From Candidatus Latescibacterota bacterium (GTDB lineage Bacteria; Latescibacterota; UBA2968; UBA8231), in NCBI GenBank assembly GCA_022826515.1, contig JAJDUT010000103.1:1-56418 (forward strand): 56,418 nucleotides of DNA, given 5' to 3'. This document shows, in pieces, positions 1-7,604 of this stretch (within the stretch, counting starts at the first letter, position 1; each line of letters starts with the position of its first letter). The position numbers and the translations under genes are program-made. Under the pieces are notes generated by a model. It was not told the DNA's origin. It worked only from the letters and a program-made list of their open reading frames with translations, and searched no databases.

Positions 1-40
1 GGCTTGCTCCAAGGTGCGCTTGAATGTATGTATTAACATG

Positions 41-112
41 GTGCAGCTCCGGAGATGAGAGTTTTATTTGCTTGCTTGGCAGCGTCAAATAAAACGCAAC
101 TCCGGACTGCAC
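41..112. repeat. Imperfect long inverted repeat
   Basis: Left arm 41-70 and right arm 84-112 are near-complementary: both begin GTGCAG, then TCCGGAG, and end GTTTTATTTG, with a few unpaired bases. The loop is about 13 bases (71-83). No gene start lies close on the left. It could be a transcription terminator of a gene outside the window, or a small palindromic mobile repeat. The arms are longer than in a usual terminator and no clear T-run follows, so the role is open. The rest of 1-182 shows only the ribosome binding site of the first gene. Confidence 0.6.
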
Positions 113-182
113 TACAACTTATACTACTGTCGTGTACTTAGCGCAAATAGAATAAAATAATCTGATTATAAAGGAGAGAGGC

Positions 183-722
183 ATGCCAATACCGCCGTTT
201 CTTATTCAATTAGCTAAGATGGCAGCTACGACATTCGCCTCTGTTGCCGCTTCTAGTGCTGCTTCTAGATTCACAGAGGGATTCACAAAGGCAGACACAG
301 AACCATCCAACGAAGAAATCCAAGAGCATTGGCAGCAATTTCTCGACGAACTCCAAGGAGAATTTGAAGAAACTAAGAAGCAACTCGAAGAAACTAAGAA
401 GCAACTCGAAGAAACTGAGAAGCAACTCGAAGAAACTGAGAAGCAACTCAAAAAAGAATGCCAAAAACATGAGAGGCAAATAGTAGTAGCAGGAGTATTA
501 TGTCTTATTCTGGGTGGCTTAGTAAGTGGCTCCGTTACTTGGTACTTTCTCCAACCCGGCCAACATAGTGAGCAGATAATTTCTCTTGAGGAACTCGAGA
601 AGTACGAAAAGGCACGAGATACTGGTCTCCAAGCCCTAGAAGATTATGTCATTCAAAATCCTAACAGTCCGTACATCTCTCAAGCAAAAGCCTTGATTCT
701 AATTTATAGAGGTAAGGAATAG
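183..722 (+). CDS. Membrane-anchored coiled-coil protein (hypothetical)
   Basis: A 179-residue protein of no family I recognise. An Ala-rich N-terminal segment (about 10-30) is followed by a charged coiled coil (about 45-97) and a single hydrophobic helix (about 99-122, IVVAGVLCLILGG...). A short C-terminal region with a TPR-like flavour (ALEDYVIQNPNSPYISQAKA) follows. The coiled coil holds four exact heptads of the type EET/EKQL encoded by tandem 21-bp repeats. The start ATG is preceded by AAAGGAGAGAGG, a good ribosome binding site. It lies 3 bases before the next coiled-coil gene, so the two are probably co-expressed and may interact. Codon use is AT-rich compared with genes after 3.3 kb. 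Confidence 0.75.
   Translation: MPIPPFLIQLAKMAATTFASVAASSAASRFTEGFTKADTEPSNEEIQEHWQQFLDELQGEFEETKKQLEETKKQLEETEKQLEETEKQLKKECQKHERQIVVAGVLCLILGGLVSGSVTWYFLQPGQHSEQIISLEELEKYEKARDTGLQALEDYVIQNPNSPYISQAKALILIYRGKE
366..449 (+). repeat. Four tandem 21-bp repeats in coding sequence
   Basis: Units begin at 366, 387, 408 and 429 and differ only at one base (AAG versus GAG codon). Each encodes one heptad of the coiled coil, so copy-number change by slippage would lengthen or shorten the rod by whole heptads without breaking the frame. Confidence 0.9.
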
Positions 723-725
723 TTC

Positions 726-1601
726 ATGCTCAAATTTTTCGCCTTTCTCGCTCTAGCGGCTTGTCTAATTTACTACTATCCTAGTTTGATCTCCTGTAGT
801 AACGATGAGAGCGAAAAAGCACGTCTCTTAGAGGGGATAGTAAAAAGATCGTCATTGAACGACTCTTTAAAAAAAGAGATAATCCAATCCGAAATGGATA
901 AAGCCGCTTTGGAGGCCATGACCGACACCCTGAGCAAATTTGGGGATCTTCTTTCGGAAAAAAATAATCAGCTACGCAAGGAATTGGAGCAAACTAAGCA
1001 AGAGGCAGACAAATATCGCCGCGATAGCGAGCGCTTGCAGAAGGAGATTAGCCAATTACAGGAGGAGATTGACCAACTACAGGAGGATAAGCGTACCAAT
1101 GAACAGGAAATCAGCAGACTAGCCGTTGCGATCGATAGTGTTTCTGTAGATCGAGACCGCCTAATAGGAGTCAATCAAGACTTAACAAATAAACTGAACG
1201 CGATTAAGGAGGCTCTCAATGCAGTCCACAGGATTCAGAAATCGGTGCGTCTGCTAGTAGGCACTGAGGGACTGCTCAAAAGCAACGGCTTTCTCGAAAC
1301 GAGCCGCGGCGCGACCCTACGCAAACAGTACAAACTGGTCGAAAAGCTCGAAAGCGACGACTCCCGGGTCAAGATTGTGCCCCTTAATCAGCAATTGAAT
1401 TTGACCCTAAATTCAGTTCCGGAAGCACTAGTTGACCGTTCAGGTAGGCTGACGCTACAAGCGTTGATTGACCGCCACGGCAAGCTCAAGGAAGGACGCG
1501 ATTACATAGTTGATAACAGTAGGGAGACTACAAGCATCACCTTTATAAATCGCGTTTTAGAAGGGACGGATGTGTTGGCCGTGGTCGAGGTCGAAGATTG
1601 A
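726..1601 (+). CDS. Membrane-anchored coiled-coil protein (hypothetical)
   Basis: 291 residues. The N-terminus (MLKFFAFLALAACLIYYYPS) is a hydrophobic signal anchor. A long coiled coil runs from about residue 75 to 165, rich in Glu/Gln/Arg heptads. The C-terminal 110 residues are probably globular (TLRKQYKLVEKLESDDSRV...LAVVEVED). This layout resembles structural or signalling coiled-coil proteins, but I do not recognise a family. It begins 3 bases after the stop of the previous gene, with GGTAAGGAA just upstream as a weak ribosome site. The neighbouring ion channel follows after 47 bases. Confidence 0.75.
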   Translation: MLKFFAFLALAACLIYYYPSLISCSNDESEKARLLEGIVKRSSLNDSLKKEIIQSEMDKAALEAMTDTLSKFGDLLSEKNNQLRKELEQTKQEADKYRRDSERLQKEISQLQEEIDQLQEDKRTNEQEISRLAVAIDSVSVDRDRLIGVNQDLTNKLNAIKEALNAVHRIQKSVRLLVGTEGLLKSNGFLETSRGATLRKQYKLVEKLESDDSRVKIVPLNQQLNLTLNSVPEALVDRSGRLTLQALIDRHGKLKEGRDYIVDNSRETTSITFINRVLEGTDVLAVVEVED

Positions 1602-1648
1602 GGAGATTGCCGAGGCTTGTAACTTAAAGAAAGTGAAGAGAGATCATC

Positions 1649-2533
1649 TTGGATAGAATCAAACAGACTGCTGCTAACCTTATCCGATTAGTGGACAATT
1701 ATCTTGTAACCCGCGTAGAAAAAATTAGCATATTAGGTTATATTGTGAGATTCGCTATGGCGGTTATCGGCTTCGGTCTTCTTTATTACCTACTTACTCA
1801 ATATGGTCATGGTATTGGACGAGGTAACGAGATACTTGATAACGCCACATTCTTAACAGGCATATACTTTAGCATTGTCACGATTTCCTCGTTGGGATAC
1901 GGTGATATGCACCCGATGGGGATATCAAAAGTTTTGGCGTGTTTAGAAGTCCTCTTCGGGCTCGTTATGATAGGAGTTATGATCGCCAAAGTAACTTCGT
2001 ACCGAGTTGAGCGTATTTATAGCTCCGACGCGCAAAAACGACTCGAAAATTTCATTGAGGGATTCAATAAATCACAACGTGGTTTTGCAGAAATTATGAC
2101 GAATTTTGAAGCCACACGTTTTAAGGAAATCGTTCGTACATTCCAAGCACAATGTACCGCGTTTAGTAGCTACTTTTTGGATGCCGCTAGCCAGGGAGAC
2201 TACTTCCGAATAGTCCCAAGCAGTACAATAAAGCAAGTAGGCAGTGCCGTTGATAGTGCCTTCTCTGAGCTTAAAAGCATCATGGATTCACAACAAGCGA
2301 TGCCTGAAATTCCTAATCGGGACCTTCCAGAGGCAATTGGTGCACTAAAAAAAGTATGTCGCTTGGTTGCTCAAGATGCTGATGAGGGTACACGCAGTAT
2401 ATTCCAGAACATTGAACATACTTGCACACAGTTTTTGGAAAATTATTCCGTGCGTCCAGAAGAATCGCAGCCCGATCAGGTTCTACAAGACACTGATGAT
2501 CCACAACAACCTTCAGGAGTGGACGATGAATAA
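1649..2533 (+). CDS. Two-TM potassium channel family protein
   Basis: 294 residues. Transmembrane helices lie near residues 28-50 (ILGYIVRFAMAVIGFGLLYYLL) and 90-113 (VLACLEVLFGLVMIGVMIAKV). Between them is a pore loop with the selectivity filter TISSLGYGDMHP, the GYGD signature of the ion-trans-2 family. The long cytoplasmic tail (about 115-294) is mostly helical and matches no RCK/TrkA domain that I can see. The start is a TTG at 1649; the next Met lies inside the first helix, so TTG is the only start that keeps the membrane topology. AGAGAG lies upstream. The end overlaps the next gene by 8 bases, indicating translational coupling. Confidence 0.8.
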   Translation: MDRIKQTAANLIRLVDNYLVTRVEKISILGYIVRFAMAVIGFGLLYYLLTQYGHGIGRGNEILDNATFLTGIYFSIVTISSLGYGDMHPMGISKVLACLEVLFGLVMIGVMIAKVTSYRVERIYSSDAQKRLENFIEGFNKSQRGFAEIMTNFEATRFKEIVRTFQAQCTAFSSYFLDAASQGDYFRIVPSSTIKQVGSAVDSAFSELKSIMDSQQAMPEIPNRDLPEAIGALKKVCRLVAQDADEGTRSIFQNIEHTCTQFLENYSVRPEESQPDQVLQDTDDPQQPSGVDDE

Positions 2534-2933
2534 TCAAATCAGTCCTACGCACGAACTTTGGACCTCTCAAATGGGCCTGAACTGGAAGAGGTGTTATGGT
2601 GATGTCTGGTGTATGCTTAATGCTGTAAACCTTGATCACGAGTATTTCAATAAAGATATCTCTGGTGTCTATATAATTTGGCACGGGGGTACAAGTAGTA
2701 TAAAGCCTAAAGTGGTATACGTCGGTCAGGGGAACATTAAGGATCGTATAATGAAACACCGAGGGGATCCAGATATACAGAATTACGAGCCACTAGGGCT
2801 TTATGTCACTTGGGCAAGAGTGCCCAAAAAGTACCAAAAGAGAGTAGAAGCGTACTTGGCCGATAGATGGGACCCCATTGTCGGCGAACACTATACAGAA
2901 GCCCTGCCCATAGAGGTGAACTCGCCGTGGTAG
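2526..2933 (+). CDS. GIY-YIG superfamily protein
   Basis: 135 residues. The GIY-YIG core is visible: SGVYII (GIY element, about residues 46-51), then VVYVGQGNIKDRIMKHRGD, carrying the YIG element (YVG) and the catalytic-type Arg in KDR. EAYLADRWDP follows, with a Glu in the position of the metal-binding Glu. GIY-YIG proteins cut DNA in repair, restriction and mobile introns; the small size and lack of other domains leave the role unknown. The ATG at 2526 has AGGAG six bases upstream, inside the end of the channel gene, and overlaps it by 8 bases. Translation from an earlier in-frame start would overlap the channel gene much further and is unlikely. Confidence 0.75.
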   Translation: MNNQISPTHELWTSQMGLNWKRCYGDVWCMLNAVNLDHEYFNKDISGVYIIWHGGTSSIKPKVVYVGQGNIKDRIMKHRGDPDIQNYEPLGLYVTWARVPKKYQKRVEAYLADRWDPIVGEHYTEALPIEVNSPW

Positions 2934-2962
2934 TCATTCGGCTTTTGAACTAGAGGCATGGT

Positions 2963-3289
2963 ATGAATACAGAGGCAGAACAAACTGAAGAACGGATTAA
3001 AGTGAAAAGGTATGAGATTCCATATCCGGTTTCTGCATATACCTTTCCTCAAGAAGCCTCTATTCGCCACGTGCGTTTTGACGATGTGCATATTCACATT
3101 GAATTAATGGATGGGCGCATCCTCTCCGTGCCTCTACAATGGATTCCGACGCTCTATCACGCATCGCCCGATGAACGCGAAAAGTACGAGATTGATCCAA
3201 GCCGCACGACGCTCTTATGGGATGCCGACAAGTGCGATATTAACGACGAACTCCATATTGCGGACTATCTCGGCTCTGGTAGCGCGTAA
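2963..3289 (+). CDS. DUF2442 domain protein
   Basis: 108 residues. The segment VRFDDVHIHIELMDGRILSVPLQWIPTLYHASPDEREKYE, followed by LLWDADKCDINDELHIADYL, matches the pattern of DUF2442: a small alpha/beta protein with DGR...VPL.W.P.L..A. Many members sit beside a DUF4160 partner and behave as toxin-antitoxin-like pairs, but no DUF4160 gene is seen here. It is 30 bases after the GIY-YIG gene and may close the same operon. Function unknown. Confidence 0.8.
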   Translation: MNTEAEQTEERIKVKRYEIPYPVSAYTFPQEASIRHVRFDDVHIHIELMDGRILSVPLQWIPTLYHASPDEREKYEIDPSRTTLLWDADKCDINDELHIADYLGSGSA

Positions 3290-3337
3290 AAATTTCAAAT
3301 CCGCCCAAAAACAGCACCTTGCAAAGAAAGCCACACC

Positions 3338-4111
3338 ATGCTTACATCATCTCACCGCGTATTCGTCCTGCTGTGCGTCGCGCTGCTCGTCGCAGGCTGC
3401 GGGCACAAATTGGGCTATCGCCATTTTGCTGGCCCCATATTGCCGGTCACTAATTTGGCGGGAGCGGATTTTGTCGTCCGCGACGACCACAGCATCACCT
3501 TCGTCAAAAACCGCTTGGAAGTGAGCTTGTTGCCGCTGACCGTGGCCATGCTCAATCGGCAGCTAAGCGGCCATTCGCAGCGGCCGGAGGGCTTTCACGA
3601 CCCCAACCCCTATCTCGCGCCGGTCAACCCCTACACCTATGGCGACTGGAAGCCGGGCTGGGAAGAGGAGCATCCCACCCGCTTTACGGTCTTTCTACTC
3701 AAGGTCAAGAACTACGCCTACCCCAAAGTGTGGCTCAATCCCTACGCCATAGAGATCGCCAGCGCCAATGGTCGGCGCTACCAAGCCTTCACCCGACTGG
3801 CGCTAGACGAGTACTTTGCCCCGTATGCCATAGGCTATGCCGGCAATACCTTCCTTCCCTTCCGCGAGCGGCGCGATCTGCTGACCCGCACCATGTATCC
3901 AGAAGACGAGATGATCTTCAGCGGCCAAGAGCGCGAAGGCTTCATCGCCTTTGCCCCGCTAGCTAACGATGTCGAAGCGTTTGAAGTGCGGATCCCGGAA
4001 ATGGTACTGCGCTTCGACTACCGAGATCAGCCAGTGGAAACCATCGACATCGCCTACCCATTTACGCGCGAAGTGTACTTGGCCAAGCAACGCCGCGCCG
4101 AGGAACTCTAA
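3338..4111 (+). CDS. Predicted lipoprotein (hypothetical)
   Basis: 257 residues with a classical lipoprotein signal: positive-poor n-region, hydrophobic VFVLLCVALL and lipobox LVAGC at Cys21. The mature part is rich in Tyr, Pro and Phe and predicted beta-rich, with no domain I can name. Here the base composition switches to the GC-rich host style. It ends in TAATG, sharing one base with the next gene, so it is the first gene of a translationally coupled surface-lipoprotein operon (3338-11298). A role in envelope biogenesis is inferred from that context only. Confidence 0.75.
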   Translation: MLTSSHRVFVLLCVALLVAGCGHKLGYRHFAGPILPVTNLAGADFVVRDDHSITFVKNRLEVSLLPLTVAMLNRQLSGHSQRPEGFHDPNPYLAPVNPYTYGDWKPGWEEEHPTRFTVFLLKVKNYAYPKVWLNPYAIEIASANGRRYQAFTRLALDEYFAPYAIGYAGNTFLPFRERRDLLTRTMYPEDEMIFSGQEREGFIAFAPLANDVEAFEVRIPEMVLRFDYRDQPVETIDIAYPFTREVYLAKQRRAEEL

Positions 4112-5781
4112 TGGCGCGCGTTGTGGGAGTTGTCCTTGCGGCGCTGTGGTGGAGCGGCTGTGGGCCGCAAGTAGATGGCGATGTGGTCGCTAGAGTAGGC
4201 GACGAAGAAATCGAACTCGCAGACCTGCGCCAGTTCCGCGAAGAATCCACCGCCAATTACCGCGACCCCGAAGAGGGCCTCCAAGCGTGGCGTTTCTACT
4301 TGCAGACGATGATCGACATGAAGCTGATGCTCATCGACGCACAGGAGCGGCAGCTAGATCAGACAGTGGAATTCGTGCGCCAATGGGATCGGGAACGGCG
4401 CAAGAAACTGGTCGATGAGTACGCCGTGCGGACCATTCTCGCGGATGTAGATCTCGCAGTGGACGGTATGCGTCAGAATTTTGCGACGAACAAGTGGAAT
4501 CGGATGTTGCGCTTGGCCCATATCCGCACCGCCAGTGCGACAGAAGCCCAAAAGGCCATGCGCGACTTGGAGCAGGGGCAGGACTTTGCCGAGGTGGCCC
4601 GCAGGTATTCTATCGCGCCGACAGCCGCCCACGGCGGGGCGATTGATGCCTGGTACGGACGCGGCAACCTGGAGGAGATGGGTCTGCCTTTAGAAGTGGG
4701 AGAGCAGATATTCGACCTACAGGTTGGAGATTTGAGCCAGCCCTTACTCGTGGGGGAACACTACGAGATTTTCAAGGTCCTGTCCCAAGGTCCAGCACCG
4801 ACACATTACCGAGCGGCCTTCTTGCGCGAGCAGTACTGGAACGAGTTTCGCACCCGCTGGGATGGGCTGATTGTACAGCTCAAAGACCGACTAAACGCCC
4901 AGTTAGATGGTGAGGCGATCCGGTTGCTAGTCGATCGGATGGCCGAATCTGACGGCCGCGGGATGCTGTTGGGTCCCGAAGAACAGGAAGTGATCCTCTG
5001 CCGCTTCAAGGGCGGGCAGGTAACGCTGCTGGATTTCGCCGAAACCTATAACGCCTATTGGTTCATCCGCTCGGTCTCCTTCGACAGCAGCGGGATTGCC
5101 GAGTTCATCCACCGGGACCTCTTGCCGCGCACCCTCGTCTATCAAGCGGCGTTGCAGGAAGGCTTGGACCAGGATTCGACCATCGCGGCCTGGTTGCAGG
5201 ACAAGAAAAAATCGCTGCTGCTCGAAGCTCTCCGCAGAGAGGAAGTCGTAGAGCGGACCGAAGTCGATAGCGCCATGGCTCGCCAATATTACGACGACCA
5301 TCCGCAACAGTTCATGGAACTGGAAGAAATTCAGGTGGCGGAAGTGCTGGTAGCGACCCGCGCCGAAGCGGAACAGCTCTTGCAGCGGGTCCGCACCGGC
5401 GACCCCCTAGAAACGCTGGCTGCCCGCCACACGCTGCGCACGGATGCCGAGGGCGGGCAGTACCACATCCACAACCACCCCTCCGAGCGGCGGGTTTTCG
5501 GAGCCTTCTACGATTCAGTGGTCGCCGCGCCGGTGGGAGTGCTTACCGGTCCTGTGGCCCTCGACGAAGGCTATTCGATATTCGAGGTGCAGAAGCGCAT
5601 TCCCCCGCGTCCCACGCCTTTTGCCCAAGCGGCTTCGCGGGCGCGGTGGTGGGTGCAAAAGCGGCAAGAAAAGACTCTCTTCGACTCCTTGTTCACCCGG
5701 CTCAGGAATCAATACGCCGATCGGGTTGTGGTGTTTGAAGAGCAGTTGGGCAGACTAGACGCCAGCCCCGCTAGCCCATGA
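4111..5781 (+). CDS. Parvulin-type peptidyl-prolyl isomerase lipoprotein
   Basis: 556 residues, SurA/PrsA-like. The N-terminus MARVVGVVLAALWWSGC is a short lipoprotein signal. An N-terminal chaperone segment (VVARVGDEEIELADLRQF..., about 25-120) precedes a rotamase domain (about 130-230: LAHIRTASATEAQKAM, FAEVARRYSIAP, GGAIDAWYGRG, EVGEQIFDLQVGDLS). A second, more divergent parvulin-like domain occupies about 410-500 (QVAEVLVATRAEAEQLLQRV, EGGQYHIHNH, GVLTGPVALDEGYSIFEV). Such proteins fold outer-membrane and exported proteins in the periplasm. The ATG overlaps the previous stop (TAATG). Its position next to FG-GAP and TPR lipoproteins suggests it serves their export or assembly. Confidence 0.85.
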   Translation: MARVVGVVLAALWWSGCGPQVDGDVVARVGDEEIELADLRQFREESTANYRDPEEGLQAWRFYLQTMIDMKLMLIDAQERQLDQTVEFVRQWDRERRKKLVDEYAVRTILADVDLAVDGMRQNFATNKWNRMLRLAHIRTASATEAQKAMRDLEQGQDFAEVARRYSIAPTAAHGGAIDAWYGRGNLEEMGLPLEVGEQIFDLQVGDLSQPLLVGEHYEIFKVLSQGPAPTHYRAAFLREQYWNEFRTRWDGLIVQLKDRLNAQLDGEAIRLLVDRMAESDGRGMLLGPEEQEVILCRFKGGQVTLLDFAETYNAYWFIRSVSFDSSGIAEFIHRDLLPRTLVYQAALQEGLDQDSTIAAWLQDKKKSLLLEALRREEVVERTEVDSAMARQYYDDHPQQFMELEEIQVAEVLVATRAEAEQLLQRVRTGDPLETLAARHTLRTDAEGGQYHIHNHPSERRVFGAFYDSVVAAPVGVLTGPVALDEGYSIFEVQKRIPPRPTPFAQAASRARWWVQKRQEKTLFDSLFTRLRNQYADRVVVFEEQLGRLDASPASP

Positions 5782-5800
5782 CATCACCCCTCGTATGTTG

Positions 5801-5870
5801 GGCAACCATAAAGGTTGCCCCTACCTGTTTGTTTGCCAGCGCATTCGCAGAGGCAACCCTCGTGGTTGCC
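5801..5870. repeat. Pair of GGCAACC/GGTTGCC palindromes
   Basis: Two short hairpin units with identical arms: GGCAACC (5801-5807) with GGTTGCC (5813-5819), and GGCAACC (5852-5858) with GGTTGCC (5864-5870). Loops are 5 bases of different sequence and the pair is separated by 32 bases. Same arms with different loops suggests a REP-like dispersed element. The unit sits in the gap before the next gene, and for that reason I place that gene's start after it. Confidence 0.7.
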
Positions 5871-5871
5871 C

Positions 5872-7545
5872 GTGCTCACCTCAACGCTCCCGCCTAGTCC
5901 CGTGGCCGCGGTTTTGTCTTTGTGGATGCTGCTCGTCGTGGGCAGTGCAGGATGCGGGCCAACAGACCCGGAGATCGAACCAGCGTTTGTAGAGGTGGCG
6001 CAGGAGGCGGGCATTGAATTCCACCATCAGAATGGGGCGAGCGGGCGCTACTACTACGTGGAAACCTATGGGTCGGGCGCGGCCTTCCTCGACTACGACA
6101 ACGACGGCGACCAAGACCTCTATGCAGTCAACAGCGCGCCGCTGCCGGGTTTTGTCGCCGAGGACCTCCCCACCAACGCGTTCTATCGCAACCGGGGCGA
6201 CGGAATCTTTGCGGACGTGACGGCGCAAACGGGGACGGGCCATCCGGGCTATGGCATGGGCAGTTGCGTCGGAGACATCGACAACGACGGACATGTGGAT
6301 CTGTACGTGACCAACTTCGGCCCTAACGTCCTGTATCGCAATCAAGGCGACGGAACCTTTACCGATCAGACTGCCGACGCTAGGGTCGGCGACCCCCGCT
6401 TGAGTACTAGCGCGGCGTTTGCCGACATCGACAACGACGGCGATCTGGACCTTTATGTTGCCAACAACGTCTCCGTTGACCTAGCGCATGACGAAGGGTG
6501 TCGCCAAGGGGATATCCCGGTCTATTGCGCCCCCACCCAGTACAAAGGAGAATCCGGCTCCCTCTTCCGCAACGATCTGGGTGGAAAATTCGCCGATATT
6601 ACCCGACCAGCCGGCGTGTACAGCGAAGCCGGCCGCCAGTTGGGCGTCGTCTTTGGCGACTACGACGGAGACGGCGATGCGGACCTGTATGTGGCCAATG
6701 ACATGAAGGCCAATTTCCTCTTCCGCAACGACGGTGCAACGCGGTTCGCCGAAGTGGGGTTGAGCGCGGGGGTAGCACTCAGCGAGAGCGCTCGCCCCGA
6801 GGCCGGCATGGGCACGGACTTTGGCGATTGCGACCGGGACGGCGACTTGGACCTCGTGGTCTGCAATTTTCAGTGGGAAAGCTGCCGCTTCTATCGCAAC
6901 GATAGCGACGGCACATTTGCCGACCTGAGCTTTCCGTCGGGATTGGGTGAGCCTACACTTTCTACCTTGACGTTTGGCACGGATTTTTTCGACTACGACA
7001 ACGACGGCGACTTAGACCTCTATCTGGCCAATGGCCACGTCCATCCACAAGTGCAGGTGTTCGACCAAGCCGCGTCCTATCCGCAGCCGGACCAACTCTT
7101 TGCCAACGATGGGGCTGGACGGTTTGCGCTGGTGCCGACTACGGCCTTGGGCGGAGTCGGCCGGGGCGCGGCGTTTGCCGACATCGACAACGACGGCGAT
7201 CTAGATGCTTTTGTCTCCAACAACAATCAACGGGCGTTTTTGCTGCGCAACGACAGCGGCCAGCACAACCACTGGATCGCCTTTAAGACCGTCGGCCGGG
7301 TCAGCAATCGGGACGGGATTGGGGCGGTGATCCGGGTGGTAAGCGGCGATTTGGTGCAGGTCGAGGAGGTGCGCAGCGGCAGCAGCTATCTCTCGCAAAA
7401 CGATCTGCGGGTGTACTTCGGCTTGGGCCAGCGCAAACAGGTGGATCGCGTCCAGATCCGCTGGCCCAGCGGGATCGTGCAGACGCTCGTACAAGTGCCC
7501 ATCGACCAAATCCACCAAGTGGAAGAACCTCTCTCCTCCGGCTAG
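5872..7545 (+). CDS. FG-GAP/VCBS repeat and ASPIC/UnbV domain lipoprotein
   Basis: About 557 residues, CRTAC1-like. A lipoprotein signal (VAAVLSLWMLLVVGSAGC) precedes at least six FG-GAP/VCBS blades with calcium-binding loops of the form DYDNDGDQDLY, DIDNDGHVDLY, DYDGDGDADLY and DCDRDGDLDLV. The C-terminal ASPIC/UnbV domain (DGIGAVIRVV...LRVYFGLGQ...VQIRWPSG) closes the protein. The fold is expected to be a beta-propeller exposed at the cell surface. The start is uncertain: an open frame extends to 5815 but crosses the palindrome pair; GTG at 5872 or 5902 gives a sensible signal peptide, and none has a clear ribosome site. It lies in the lipoprotein operon. Confidence 0.85.
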   Translation: MLTSTLPPSPVAAVLSLWMLLVVGSAGCGPTDPEIEPAFVEVAQEAGIEFHHQNGASGRYYYVETYGSGAAFLDYDNDGDQDLYAVNSAPLPGFVAEDLPTNAFYRNRGDGIFADVTAQTGTGHPGYGMGSCVGDIDNDGHVDLYVTNFGPNVLYRNQGDGTFTDQTADARVGDPRLSTSAAFADIDNDGDLDLYVANNVSVDLAHDEGCRQGDIPVYCAPTQYKGESGSLFRNDLGGKFADITRPAGVYSEAGRQLGVVFGDYDGDGDADLYVANDMKANFLFRNDGATRFAEVGLSAGVALSESARPEAGMGTDFGDCDRDGDLDLVVCNFQWESCRFYRNDSDGTFADLSFPSGLGEPTLSTLTFGTDFFDYDNDGDLDLYLANGHVHPQVQVFDQAASYPQPDQLFANDGAGRFALVPTTALGGVGRGAAFADIDNDGDLDAFVSNNNQRAFLLRNDSGQHNHWIAFKTVGRVSNRDGIGAVIRVVSGDLVQVEEVRSGSSYLSQNDLRVYFGLGQRKQVDRVQIRWPSGIVQTLVQVPIDQIHQVEEPLSSG

Positions 7546-7580
7546 CTTCTGCGCCCATCTGCGTCCATCTACGGATTCTT
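7546..7580 (+). repeat. Dispersed intergenic repeat, copy 1
   Basis: The motif TTCTGCGCCCATCTGCGTCC, then ATCTACGGATTCTT, recurs with few changes at 11364-11394. It has an internal near-duplication (CATCTGCGTCCATCT). Both copies lie immediately after genes encoding ASPIC/UnbV proteins. Confidence 0.6.
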
Positions 7581-7604
7581 ATGAATGAGGCAGGATCGTA
7601 TAGC

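Noticed and set aside
206..479. Minus-strand frames with Ser/Cys/Leu/Phe repeats opposite the first gene
   Set aside because: They mirror the 21-bp coiled-coil repeat and have no ribosome site. The Cys-containing one is not a TOMM precursor: no leader and no enzymes nearby.
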